A DNA stretch of 39,943 bases from a virus, in the IMG/VR virus record IMGVR_UViG_3300031787_000312, positions 1 through 39,943 of that record. One strand, given 5' to 3'. Below, in pieces: positions 6,843 through 15,583 of the stretch; the stretch's first letter is position 1; every line of letters begins with the position of its first letter. Below the pieces are notes generated by a model. The model made no database searches, was not told the origin of the DNA, and saw only the letters and a program-made list of their open reading frames with translations. The position numbers and the translations under genes are program-made.

Positions 6843-7303
6843 CGGGTGACTCCGTAGGGCTGTGTGTTGTCGAATCGTGCGAAGCTTGGGGGCGTGTGTC
6901 GGGGCACGCGCCCAGCGCGCGCTTCGTCTTTGAACGCATGAAAATCACGGTGCATCTGCATCGCTGTCTCTTCGGCGCGAGCGCGTCCGAGGCGTTCCTC
7001 TTCGTTCGCTTGGAGCACGTTGCGAATCTCTTCGCGCGCGTCCGCGAGTTCTTTGCGGGCGGCAGCGAAGGCGTCGCGCAATGCGGTCGCATCGCTCTCG
7101 GTGATGCGCGCTTGCGACTCCCTCACACGCGCTTCTGCGAGCAGCTTCTGCGCTTCCGCGTCGAGCAGCGCAGCCTTCGCGTTGAGCGTTGCGGTCCACG
7201 ATCGGGAGCGGCGCTCAAGCGCTTTCGAGACGACGACGACGAAGCCCGCGAGGGCAGCGCCGACAGCGGGAATCGCGAGTAGCGATGTGAGCGCTTCGGG
7301 CAT
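6839..7303 (-). CDS. i-spanin-like coiled-coil membrane protein (putative)
   Basis: 154 residues. An N-terminal membrane anchor (ALTSLLAIPAVGAALAGFVV, to about residue 26) is followed by a long, highly charged coiled coil (LLDAEAQKLLAEARVRESQ through REEIRNVLQANEEERLGRAR) and a proline-containing tail. This is the design of Rz-type inner-membrane spanins, which pair with an outer-membrane lipoprotein; the next gene carries a lipobox. A membrane-anchored virion or holin-regulator protein is an alternative. Starts at the ATG of a TGATG overlap. Confidence 0.55.
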   Translation of the reverse strand: MPEALTSLLAIPAVGAALAGFVVVVSKALERRSRSWTATLNAKAALLDAEAQKLLAEARVRESQARITESDATALRDAFAAARKELADAREEIRNVLQANEEERLGRARAEETAMQMHRDFHAFKDEARAGRVPRHTPPSFARFDNTQPYGVTR

Positions 7304-8292
7304 CAGACCCTCGTCCCGATCGCTGCCGTGACAGCGGGAGCAAGCGCGGCCGCGAGCTTCGCAAAGCCCGCGACACTTGGGTGCGGCACAGCGTCGCCAA
7401 GGTCCGCAGGGTCCGTCAACGTGCTCGTGAGGTCGACACGTGTCAGCGAGCCGTCAGCGTGCGCGGCATGCGCGTCAAGCACGGTCTGCACGGCGGCGTT
7501 GTACAGGCCGATGCGCGTTGTGGTTGTCGGCGCACCTGGCGTGCCCGTGTACGTCGGGATGCGCACATGCAGCACGCGAGCGCCTGAGAACGTCGTGCGC
7601 AGATACGTGATGAAGGTGCCAACGTTTCCCGCTTTTGCGACCGCTGCGGCGTCGTTCGCGGATGTCAGCACATCGTTGAGGCCCGCAAAAATAACGCACA
7701 CGTGCGGCTCAGCGTCGGGCTGACGTAGCGCCCACACACGGTTTTCAATGGCGAACTGGATACCGGTGACCTGCGCACCCGCGAAACCACAATGCGCCTG
7801 CGTCCACGAGCCTGACGTTGCGATGCCTACCTGCAGCGTGTTGGTCATCAGCGTGGAGAGCGGGACGCGGTAGCCGAGCAGGTCGGGGTCAGCGGTGCCG
7901 ACTGTCCACGAGTCGCCGCACAGCATGATGCGAGCGGCGCCTGCGATTCGCTGCATATAGTCGGCGCCTTGATCGGTCATCCCGAGAACCGTCGCGCTCG
8001 CCACGTCTCCCGTGTCGCTCGCTGGCGTGATGACGCTTTCGGTCGTGCCGTCGCGAAGCGTGACGCTGTTCGTGACGCCTGCGACGCTGGCAACATCGGT
8101 CGTCCACCGGATGTAGTAACTCGTATCGCTCGTGCGATAGAGCAGGCGCACAGCGCTCGACTCGACGGCGTATTGACTGGCAACGAAGCGGCCTGGCGAT
8201 GGCACCACGCGAGGGAGTCCGAGGGCGTAGTTGATGGCGCGAACCTTCGCGCGCGCGGTGGCCAAGGAGGTGCCGAGATTGCACATCAGCAT
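7303..8292 (-). CDS. SGNH/GDSL hydrolase, tail-associated
   Basis: 329 residues with a C-terminal SGNH esterase domain: block I IMLCGDSWTVG (Ser128), block III FAGLNDV (Asn206), and block V GDAVPHPSVAGF (Asp300, His304), the expected catalytic set. The N-terminal ~120 residues are a beta-rich attachment domain (RLLYRTSDTSYYIRWTTDVA). In phages such enzymes usually de-acetylate or cleave surface polysaccharide during adsorption. The gene lies between the tail/fibre-like genes and the lysis genes. Starts at the ATG of a TGATG overlap; a start two codons later is possible. Confidence 0.85.
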   Translation of the reverse strand: MLMCNLGTSLATARAKVRAINYALGLPRVVPSPGRFVASQYAVESSAVRLLYRTSDTSYYIRWTTDVASVAGVTNSVTLRDGTTESVITPASDTGDVASATVLGMTDQGADYMQRIAGAARIMLCGDSWTVGTADPDLLGYRVPLSTLMTNTLQVGIATSGSWTQAHCGFAGAQVTGIQFAIENRVWALRQPDAEPHVCVIFAGLNDVLTSANDAAAVAKAGNVGTFITYLRTTFSGARVLHVRIPTYTGTPGAPTTTTRIGLYNAAVQTVLDAHAAHADGSLTRVDLTSTLTDPADLGDAVPHPSVAGFAKLAAALAPAVTAAIGTRV

Positions 8293-9032
8293 CAGAGTAC
8301 CCGCCCGACTTTGGACGCTGCGTAAGTGCGCATTGTGGCGCGCTCGCCCACGGTCAAGTCGCGCGGGAAGCACGCCGCGAAGGCGACGTCAACATCGGTC
8401 GCGCTCGTGCCCTCGCGGCACCATTGGAGCATATCGAGGAAGGCGCGATCTCGTGAGTACGCGGCGCCTACGGTCTCGGTCGCATCGACGAAGATGGACC
8501 GGCTCACTTGGGCGTTCTGGCGCCACATCGCAACGATCCATCCGGCCCCATACCCAGCCGACGTGATGGATGGATTTGTTGGCTCGGATGCCTGGTACGC
8601 AAAGAGCGCGGGGCCTGTGTTTTTGCCGAAATATACCGACGTGCCACCTCCGCTCGGAGACACTGGCATCGCAAAGTTCGAGACAACCGGGTGCTGCACA
8701 GAGACAGCACTTCGCCATGCGAATACGAACGTGAACGACTGCTCGTCGACGCGTGCGGAGAGTGGAGCGATTAGCCCAGTGTCATGCGTCGTGGAGCCCG
8801 TGAACTTGGCGAAGGAGAATGCGCCCGACGTGTCAAACGCAGGGCGGCAATCACGCGTGCTTGACACGAAGGGGCGATGTGACGCGGTCACGTCCTCGGC
8901 GTATGCGATGCGCCCGTTGACGATGGCGAGCGTGTTGGCGTTGGTGAAGTCATACGCCCACGAGGCGCCCGATACGGGCAGCGGGTACGAAACGCGCTGC
9001 GTCCGCGTGCGTCTGTCGCGCTCGCGCCTCAT
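8292..9032 (-). CDS. LamG/concanavalin-like tail protein (putative)
   Basis: 246 residues with the rhythm of a laminin-G/ConA-like jelly roll: SFTFVFAWRSAVSVQHPVVS, VYFGKNTGPALFAYQ, GYGAGWIVAMWRQNA, SRSIFVDATETVGA, then a closing segment DVDVAFAACFPRDLTVGER. Such domains in tail proteins often bind carbohydrate. Position next to the SGNH hydrolase suggests both act at the cell surface during adsorption. The Arg-rich first 13 residues after the ATGA start are odd. Confidence 0.6.
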   Translation of the reverse strand: MRRERDRRTRTQRVSYPLPVSGASWAYDFTNANTLAIVNGRIAYAEDVTASHRPFVSSTRDCRPAFDTSGAFSFAKFTGSTTHDTGLIAPLSARVDEQSFTFVFAWRSAVSVQHPVVSNFAMPVSPSGGGTSVYFGKNTGPALFAYQASEPTNPSITSAGYGAGWIVAMWRQNAQVSRSIFVDATETVGAAYSRDRAFLDMLQWCREGTSATDVDVAFAACFPRDLTVGERATMRTYAASKVGRVL

Positions 9033-9412
9033 GCCAACTCAATGCCCACGTCGACCGTGCCCGAGACCGTCGCCACGATGAGGTTGATGCCCGTCTCGCC
9101 ATCACTGGGCACAGGAACATCGCGCTCGTACAGGCCAGCTTCGAGCAGGAGCCCAGCCGTCAGCGTTCCGGGGAATGAGAACGCGTCAGTCGCATCGAAC
9201 GTGGTCACCGCAGAAACGCCTGCAACGATGGGCGCAAAGCGAATCTTCGCGGGCGCGGAGAGCGCGATGCGAATCTTGCTTCCTTTTGCTGCTGTGACAT
9301 CGAACGCGGCCCCGGATGTGCCAACGCCAGTATCCTGCAACGCACCGTAGCCGTTCGCGCCACTGCACCGAAGGAGGTTGTATGCGCTTTCGCTTGCTCC
9401 GCCGTATTTCAT
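9029..9412 (-). CDS. Small virion-associated protein (hypothetical)
   Basis: 127 residues, beta-rich and poor in charged residues (GTSGAAFDVTAAKGSKIRIA, FSFPGTLTAGLLLEAGLY, NLIVATVSGTVDVGIEL), like small decoration or tail-attachment proteins. Overlaps both neighbours by ATGA between the ejection proteins and the tail-surface genes. A close resemblance in style to the 134-residue protein beside the capsid gene suggests a similar jelly-roll-like fold. Role not established. Confidence 0.6.
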   Translation of the reverse strand: MKYGGASESAYNLLRCSGANGYGALQDTGVGTSGAAFDVTAAKGSKIRIALSAPAKIRFAPIVAGVSAVTTFDATDAFSFPGTLTAGLLLEAGLYERDVPVPSDGETGINLIVATVSGTVDVGIELA

Positions 9413-12276
9413 CGTCTCGACTCCGCGCGCTGTGATTGAAGGGGCGTGCCTTGGGTCAAGGCCGAAAGCGCGCTGCTCTGTGAGCGTGTGGGCGCGCGTG
9501 TAGGTGAGGGTGCGTTCTGCTGCTGAGGTTGACTCAAAATCGCCGCTTGTGTCAAGGCGATGGAGCGAGGCGTCAGCGAAGCGTCCGACTCGAAGCCCAT
9601 AAGCGAGCCGAGCGCAAGGCGCGTCGAGTACGGGAGCACGTCGTCAGCGCGCGCATGCTCGATGAGTGCTTCCTGTGCGGACTGCACCATCCACGCGTGC
9701 ATCTCAGGGTAAAGCGTGCGCATCACCTCGACGCTCTCAGGCGTGAGTTGGCCCGTTTCGAGGTCGTCGACAATCGTCAGCGGCGTGTAGACGGCGCGAG
9801 CGTAGCGAAGGAAGCGCGCACGGTCTGGAACGCTTGGCGGGAGCCTGCGTGCAATGGTGGGCAGCGCAGAGCCGAGCGGCGCCGACTCGCGCGGAACCTT
9901 CGTCGCCAAGAACTGCGCACCGCGAACGCCAAGCTGCACCATCTCGTTGCGAGTCTGCGGCGCGACCTCGTGCATGTCCTCTGTCTGCGCTTCAAGCCGA
10001 CGCATGAGCGCAAGAGGGTCCTGCGCGCGCTCCTGCGCCTCCGCAGCGGTCTTCTCGTACTCGGACAACGCAACCATCGACGTCAACCGTCGCGTGGCCA
10101 CGCGCGCACGCTCAGCGGCGCTACGGGCCTGCACCGCTCCTCGACGCGCGGCGGGCGCCAAGCGGTTCTCGATGGCTTCACGTGATGCGTCGATGCTCTT
10201 GCGGATGTAGGAGCCCACGCCTTCACGCAGGCGCCCCTTTGTGCGTGCCGCAGCGCGCTCGATGGCGCCAAGTGCACGCGCTCGCATCGCGGGGTTGGCG
10301 AGTGCTGTGGCAGCGACGACACCAAGAGGGCCACCAGCAAAGAAGCCTACAGCCTGCGCAGCGAGGGCCCGTTCGACGCCGGTGCCAGATTCGAGCGCAC
10401 GAAACTGATTGACGGCTTTGACGCGGCCGAGAATCTCGTCGAAGTTCGTGATGGCTTGTCGCGCTGCTGCGGCGCCTGCGCGAGCACGAGCGGCCTTCTC
10501 GATGTCCATGCCCGTGTTGTCGGCCATGCGGTCGAGAAGCTCTGCGTGCGCCGCAAGAGACTCGCGGAAGACTCGCTCGCGGGTGTCGTTCGCTGCAGTG
10601 CCAGCGGAGCGCACGAACGCGTCAGTCGGCGACGAGTTCATCTCCATCACGCGACGCCACGCACTCGCTGGGTCGCGGTCGCCCTCGGCGAGGAAAGCGC
10701 GCCGGAAGTTGTTGCGCCACGTGAGGTGGTTTGTGTAGGCCTCGTTGACGTCGCGCTGCGTGTTCGCGATGCGGCCCCACATACCCTCGTCTTCGAGCGG
10801 CACGCGGATGGCGTCGTCGTAGAAGGTCTGCATGTCTCGACGAAGCGCGCTGTTCGGCGGGAGCGGGCCAATCTCGCGACCAATGCGCCGCTTGAGTTGG
10901 TCCATTGCCTCGAACATGTCAGCGGCAATCTGACGCGTGGGTGCGCCGCTCGCTGCGCTGCGGTCAATCATCTCGCGCACCGCGTCAGCGTGACCTTGGA
11001 TGCGCCGCGCTGCGATGCCCTGGCCGCCCTCGTAAAGCCGCACGTCGTCGACGACGGCCCTGCTCATGTCAGACGCTTCCTGCGCCACGCGACGGGCGAG
11101 GTTCACTTGGTCGAGGACGCGCGCGTCACTCACCTGCTCTTCGATGAGCCCACGCTTGACTGCCCACCCTTCGAGCACCTCCTGGCTGACGCCCTCGGCC
11201 GCATCAACGTCGCGCAGAATCTGGCGTGTCGCACGCTCGAAAATGTCTTGGTCGGGCTGGCCCAACGAGAGCACGTCTCGACGAATGCGCTGGCCCGCTG
11301 CGCTGCGCGCATTGCCAATGGTGCGGATGAAGTCTTCGTTGCCACCGGTGATGAGCGACGATGCGCGCGCCATCTGGTTGTTAGCAGCTTCGTAGAGGTC
11401 CGCGACACCTTCCTCCAAGTCAAAGCCCTGCGAAGCGCGCCACGCACGCGATGCGACGTCGCCAACAGCTTCGCGCACAGGACGCGAGAGCCGCAGTGCG
11501 CCGTTGCGCAGGGTCGCGCCGCCGCCGTAGAGCAGCCCGCCAGTCGCACCGCCAAGCAGCGCCCCCATGCCCACGTCAGTGAGGAGCGATTCCACGGTCA
11601 GCGGGCGGTTGCCGAAAGCGTCCTCGTTGAGCGCGTTTTGAAGGCCCCCCAGGGCCCCCTCTGTAGCGCCACCAGCAACGCCTCGCGCGAGAGCTTGGCG
11701 AATGGAGCCCGCCGCAAACTGGCGCGCAGCAAGGCCCTCCGCTGCGGTGCCAAGGTTCTCAACGATGAGCCCAGGGGCAGCGAGCGTGCGTCCGGCAATG
11801 CCCAAAGCGCCACGCTCGGCCACGTTTGCTGCAAGGCTTTCGCCAGCGGTGAGCAGTGCGGGCAGAACTGCGCCCGCCATCTCACCACCAAAGAACGCGT
11901 TTGGGTTCGCGCTGCGAAGGTCGCGATAGTAGTTCGTTGCTGGGGTGTCAGTGAGTTCATGCGCGAGGTCTGCTGACTGCGCGATGGTGCTTGCGAGGCC
12001 TGGGATGCCAGCGGTGAACCCAGCCACCGTTGACGCCACCTGTCCGCCGATGCCGCCGTAGTCGATGCGCGCCTGCCGTGCAGCCGCCTCGTCTGGCGTC
12101 TCTGGGTGGAAGAGTTGTGCGCCCGATGAAGAGCGCGCATCGAGCATCGCCTGCGCTTGCTCTGGCGTCGCGTCGTACACGCGCCCGTCAACGCCAACCA
12201 TGGGAACGGTTTGCGGTGCCACGGCTGAGGCGGAAGCCTGTGCCTCCGCTTGCGCTGCGAGTTCTTCAGGGTTCAT
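9409..12276 (-). CDS. Large internal virion (DNA ejection) protein
   Basis: 955 residues, the largest of three successive ejection-type proteins. The N-terminal ~280 residues are Ala/Gly-rich with amphipathic hydrophobic stretches (STVAGFTAGIPGLASTIAQS, DVGMGALLGGATGGLLYGGG) suited to membrane insertion. The middle is a long helical region, and the C-terminal ~200 residues (FLRYARAVYTPLTIVDDLET, LTPESVEVMRTLYPEMHAWM) resemble the end domain common in podovirus internal proteins. I see no lysozyme or transglycosylase motif. By position and composition it corresponds to T7 gp16 or P22 gp16-type proteins, which form a conduit across the envelope. The function is inferred. Confidence 0.7.
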   Translation of the reverse strand: MNPEELAAQAEAQASASAVAPQTVPMVGVDGRVYDATPEQAQAMLDARSSSGAQLFHPETPDEAAARQARIDYGGIGGQVASTVAGFTAGIPGLASTIAQSADLAHELTDTPATNYYRDLRSANPNAFFGGEMAGAVLPALLTAGESLAANVAERGALGIAGRTLAAPGLIVENLGTAAEGLAARQFAAGSIRQALARGVAGGATEGALGGLQNALNEDAFGNRPLTVESLLTDVGMGALLGGATGGLLYGGGATLRNGALRLSRPVREAVGDVASRAWRASQGFDLEEGVADLYEAANNQMARASSLITGGNEDFIRTIGNARSAAGQRIRRDVLSLGQPDQDIFERATRQILRDVDAAEGVSQEVLEGWAVKRGLIEEQVSDARVLDQVNLARRVAQEASDMSRAVVDDVRLYEGGQGIAARRIQGHADAVREMIDRSAASGAPTRQIAADMFEAMDQLKRRIGREIGPLPPNSALRRDMQTFYDDAIRVPLEDEGMWGRIANTQRDVNEAYTNHLTWRNNFRRAFLAEGDRDPASAWRRVMEMNSSPTDAFVRSAGTAANDTRERVFRESLAAHAELLDRMADNTGMDIEKAARARAGAAAARQAITNFDEILGRVKAVNQFRALESGTGVERALAAQAVGFFAGGPLGVVAATALANPAMRARALGAIERAAARTKGRLREGVGSYIRKSIDASREAIENRLAPAARRGAVQARSAAERARVATRRLTSMVALSEYEKTAAEAQERAQDPLALMRRLEAQTEDMHEVAPQTRNEMVQLGVRGAQFLATKVPRESAPLGSALPTIARRLPPSVPDRARFLRYARAVYTPLTIVDDLETGQLTPESVEVMRTLYPEMHAWMVQSAQEALIEHARADDVLPYSTRLALGSLMGFESDASLTPRSIALTQAAILSQPQQQNAPSPTRAPTRSQSSALSALTQGTPLQSQRAESRR

Positions 12277-14879
12277 TCCAGGTTCCTGCCTGACCCAGAC
12301 GAGCGCGCGCGAATGAGCGGCACCCGCTGGCGTGCGGGCTCACTCGTGGTCGGCACTGGCGTTTCTGCGCGAGGAGCGATGCCAAGTTGTGCGGCAACGT
12401 TGTCTTGGGCCTGGACGTTTGAGCCGATGCCAGCTGTGTTGCCGAGCACGGAGTTCATCTCGCGCCGCATCGTCTCAAGTCCAATGCGTAGGCCTTCCTC
12501 GGTGCCGTCGCCTCGGAGCAAGTCGCGATAGAACTGCACTTCTTGAACAGCGCCACCTGCGCCCGACATCATGCGCTGATGCGCGTCAGCGAGGGAGTCC
12601 GCGCTTCGTCGGAGGCGTGCGCCTTCTGGCGTTGCGAAGTCTGGGAGTCTGCCGTCGAAGATGCCAAACCCCGGGACGTCCCCCCCTGCCGCAACCACGT
12701 CCTCCAACTCCCGAAGGTTCGCGTCGACGACGTTCGCGCGCGCCGCCAACTCAGCAGGAAGCGCCATGCGTTGAATCGTCCCGGGAGGAAGCCCCGAGCG
12801 CACGTTCGCCTCTTGAGCGGGCATCCCACCTGCAATCAGCGTGTTCGCATTCGTCAACTGGCGCCCAAGTTCAATCGAGTCGACCCGCCCGCCTGCGCCT
12901 GGTGGTGCCATGCGCGCGCCGTTCTCTACGGGAGCACGCTCACCTTGGAGCCCGCCCTGTGGGACGCCAGAGAGCGCCAGGGCGTCTGCCGTGGGCGTGC
13001 CGGTCAACTGCGCGTTCTGCGCGTTCTCCATGCGCGTCGCCTGCTGTGCTGGCGTGAGCCGCGTCCACTCCTCCCAGCTTCCATACGGCGCACGTCCGCG
13101 CATCGCTGCCGCTGCTCGACGCGCCATCTGCTGCTGGAGGCTGCCCGCTTGCGCTTCCTGGTAGCCAGCCTGCGCGTTGCGAAGGCGAATCTGCGCCTCG
13201 GTGTTGCCCGCCGAGAGAAGGAACTCCATTTCAGCGCGTTCTGCCGCCGCGCGAGCCTCATCCGCTGCGTTGGAAAGCTGCTCTCGAAGGTTGCCCGCCC
13301 GGTCGCCAGCTTCGGCACCGTTCGTGCGCTGCGCTTGAATCTCGACTTGCGCCGCTGCTTGGCGAAGTGCGTTCTCGCGATAGGCGTTGTCGGCCGCGTC
13401 GCGCGACTGGAACTCCTGCCGCACGTTCGCGAGGATGTTCTGCTGGTCGCCGACTGCGTTGCGTGCAGTGTCGAGGTCCGTGCGCTGCGCTGCGAGGTCG
13501 CGCTCGATGTTCTGCTGGACCATCGCGAGCGCCTGGTTCGGGCCGCCAGACACGCCGCTGCCGATGCCGCCCAAGACGACAGCGATGACGTTGGCGATGC
13601 CGCTGGCACCCTGCATTGCGCGCGATGGGTCGATGCGAATCGCTGCTGCTCGGTCTGCTGCGCGCTGCACCGCTTGACGTGCGCGACCCTCGGCCATGCG
13701 CCGGTCGTTCTCGTTCTGCTCAAGGCGCCGTTGCCGTGCGATTTCGACGTCGGCGATACCCTCGCCTGCCGCCTGCGCGTCCTGTGCACGCTGCTGTGCG
13801 TATTGAACGTTGAGCGCAAGCGTGTCGCGTTGCGTGTCGAGCGGGGAGCGCTGCGGCGTGCGCATGCCACTGCCGTTCATCAGTGCGTCGACGCCGTTGG
13901 GCGCGAGCGCGGACGGCATCTCAGCGGTGCCACCTGGCGCGTTCGGGAGGCCTGCGACGTAGGGCGCAGTCTGGCGACGAGGGACGCCTACGCGTGGCGC
14001 AAGCGAGCGAATGTTGCGTGGCGCGCCCATCTCGACGGTGCCTGCCGTCTCCATCTGGACGGGGCCTGCGACGATGTCGTGCTCGAACTGCGGAGCGCCA
14101 GCGACAAGGCCCGGCGCGTACTGCGACATGCCGCCATCCCGCGGAGCGCTGGCCACCTCCGTGGGCATGAACGACGCCGGGATGGGTTCTGCGCGTGGCA
14201 GCACCTGCCCGTCGGACGTAACCGCGTAACCCTCTGGAATGCTCGTCGGTTGTGCGCGCGGGATGAGCGCACCATCGCGCACCGCGTAGTTGCGGTCGAC
14301 GTCAGCTGACGTCGGCTCTGGCGTCGGCATCGATGGGATGCCCATGGGGCCACGAACGGCCTGCGGCGCACGCGATGAGTGCGACAGTCCGTCAGGCAGT
14401 GCTGGAGTCATCGCGGAAAGGTGGCGCACAGCATCAGCGGCGCTCGGCGCAACGCGCGCGCCTGGGGGAGTGTGGATGTCGGATGCGTATCGAGCGACAG
14501 ACTGCTCGTCGAGTCCCATCGCGCGAAGCTCGTCGGCTGTCGCGTCGCTTGGAATCTGCGTGCTAATCGACGCTTGCGCCGCAAGGTTCGCTGGGGTGCG
14601 CTGATTGCCGATTATCTCAGCGGGAAGCTGGACGAACGGCTGCCCCTCAAATGGCCGCTGCGTGGCTTGGCGTGGCACAGCAAGGCGCGGCATGCGCACG
14701 GCCTCAAGTTGGATTGGTGGCGTAGGCGATGCGGGGACGCCTGCATTCAAGCGCGCTTGTTCGAGCGCTGCACGCTGCGCCGCTTCAGCTGTCGGCGTGT
14801 CTTGGAACGCGGCAAAGTCTGGCGCAGGTGCGCCGCGACGAGGGCGCACAACGCGCGGGCGGAAGCGTGGCTCATTCAT
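12273..14879 (-). CDS. Internal virion protein, long coiled-coil
   Basis: 868 residues. The N-terminal third is Pro/Ala/Arg-rich and low in structure. The centre has a glycine-rich hydrophobic patch (SGIANVIAVVLGGIGSGVSG) followed by a long Gln/Ala/Arg helix (NILANVRQEFQSRDAADNAY, ALRQAAAQVEIQAQRTNGAE). The C-terminus contains a RLPDFATPEGARLRRSADS segment and a QEVQFYRDLLRGDGTEEG-like region typical of phage internal proteins. Start chosen at the ATG overlapping the previous stop as ATGA; an ATG six codons earlier exists. Likely an ejection protein packed inside the head. Confidence 0.65.
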   Translation of the reverse strand: MNEPRFRPRVVRPRRGAPAPDFAAFQDTPTAEAAQRAALEQARLNAGVPASPTPPIQLEAVRMPRLAVPRQATQRPFEGQPFVQLPAEIIGNQRTPANLAAQASISTQIPSDATADELRAMGLDEQSVARYASDIHTPPGARVAPSAADAVRHLSAMTPALPDGLSHSSRAPQAVRGPMGIPSMPTPEPTSADVDRNYAVRDGALIPRAQPTSIPEGYAVTSDGQVLPRAEPIPASFMPTEVASAPRDGGMSQYAPGLVAGAPQFEHDIVAGPVQMETAGTVEMGAPRNIRSLAPRVGVPRRQTAPYVAGLPNAPGGTAEMPSALAPNGVDALMNGSGMRTPQRSPLDTQRDTLALNVQYAQQRAQDAQAAGEGIADVEIARQRRLEQNENDRRMAEGRARQAVQRAADRAAAIRIDPSRAMQGASGIANVIAVVLGGIGSGVSGGPNQALAMVQQNIERDLAAQRTDLDTARNAVGDQQNILANVRQEFQSRDAADNAYRENALRQAAAQVEIQAQRTNGAEAGDRAGNLREQLSNAADEARAAAERAEMEFLLSAGNTEAQIRLRNAQAGYQEAQAGSLQQQMARRAAAAMRGRAPYGSWEEWTRLTPAQQATRMENAQNAQLTGTPTADALALSGVPQGGLQGERAPVENGARMAPPGAGGRVDSIELGRQLTNANTLIAGGMPAQEANVRSGLPPGTIQRMALPAELAARANVVDANLRELEDVVAAGGDVPGFGIFDGRLPDFATPEGARLRRSADSLADAHQRMMSGAGGAVQEVQFYRDLLRGDGTEEGLRIGLETMRREMNSVLGNTAGIGSNVQAQDNVAAQLGIAPRAETPVPTTSEPARQRVPLIRARSSGSGRNLE

Positions 14880-15580
14880 TGGCCGTTCCTCCACCACGCG
14901 CCACCTTGGCCAGTGGGGGCGAAGAGACTCTCTCGGCGCTGCCGAAGCTGGTCCGCAAAGTTGGCGTGCGCAGCTTGCGCCGCTTGCTGTTGCTGGGCTG
15001 GCAGCGATTGCTGGAAGTCGTACTCCGCTTGCGTGCGCGGAGGCGCCATCGCAGGGGCCTGCGGAGCCTGTGCGGGCGCCTGTTGCGGCTGGCCGCTCGC
15101 TGCACCCATGAGGCCCTGCACTGCGCCGCCGATGCCGCCGCCCTGTGGAGCACCACCGCCGAGCATGCCGCCAACAGCCTGCGCGCCACCACCGACAGCG
15201 GTGCCCACGCCAGGGATGAGACTTGCGACGCTGCCCGCCGTCTGGAGCATGCTTCCGAGCATCTGACGCCCACGCGCTTCTTGTGCGATGCGCTCTTGGT
15301 CGGCCTGTTGGTTCAACGATTGGAAGCGCTGCTCAAGCGCGTTGTTCGTGTTGACGGCGTTTTGCGCCTGCGCCTGGAAGCGCTGACGCCCCGCCTGACG
15401 CTGCGCAGCGAAGGGGTTTGCACCCTGCCCGACGAGACCTCGGATGTCGCCTTGCGCTTGCGCTTGCGTCATCTGCCGTTGACGGCTGGCGTTCTGCAAG
15501 ATGTCGCGCGCATAGACGCCCTGGCCGCCTGCGAGGCTCGCCAATGCGCTGACTGGTTGCGTACCAAAACCGAGAGCCAT
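14876..15580 (-). CDS. Internal virion protein, small (putative)
   Basis: 234 residues, Gln/Ala-rich, with a central hydrophobic Gly patch (LQTAGSVASLIPGVGTAVGG) between Gln-rich helices, the pattern of T7 gp14-like or P22 gp7-like small ejection proteins that insert first into the envelope. A clear AAAGGTGATCC ribosome site precedes the ATG. It is separated by 3 bases from the tail gene upstream and overlaps the next gene by ATGA, so the three ejection-type genes form one unit. Confidence 0.65.
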   Translation of the reverse strand: MALGFGTQPVSALASLAGGQGVYARDILQNASRQRQMTQAQAQGDIRGLVGQGANPFAAQRQAGRQRFQAQAQNAVNTNNALEQRFQSLNQQADQERIAQEARGRQMLGSMLQTAGSVASLIPGVGTAVGGGAQAVGGMLGGGAPQGGGIGGAVQGLMGAASGQPQQAPAQAPQAPAMAPPRTQAEYDFQQSLPAQQQQAAQAAHANFADQLRQRRESLFAPTGQGGAWWRNGQ

Positions 15581-15583
15581 GGA

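Noticed and set aside
10456-11976. 506-codon plus-strand open frame opposite the ejection-protein gene
   Set aside because: It lies antisense within a convincing 955-residue gene; its product is rich in Arg, His, Cys and Val in the way expected for the complement of GC-rich coding DNA, and it has no ribosome site or overlap with neighbours.
12543-14309. 588-codon plus-strand open frame
   Set aside because: Antisense to the 868-residue internal virion gene, same shadow composition, no linked genes. Long antisense frames are common at this GC content.
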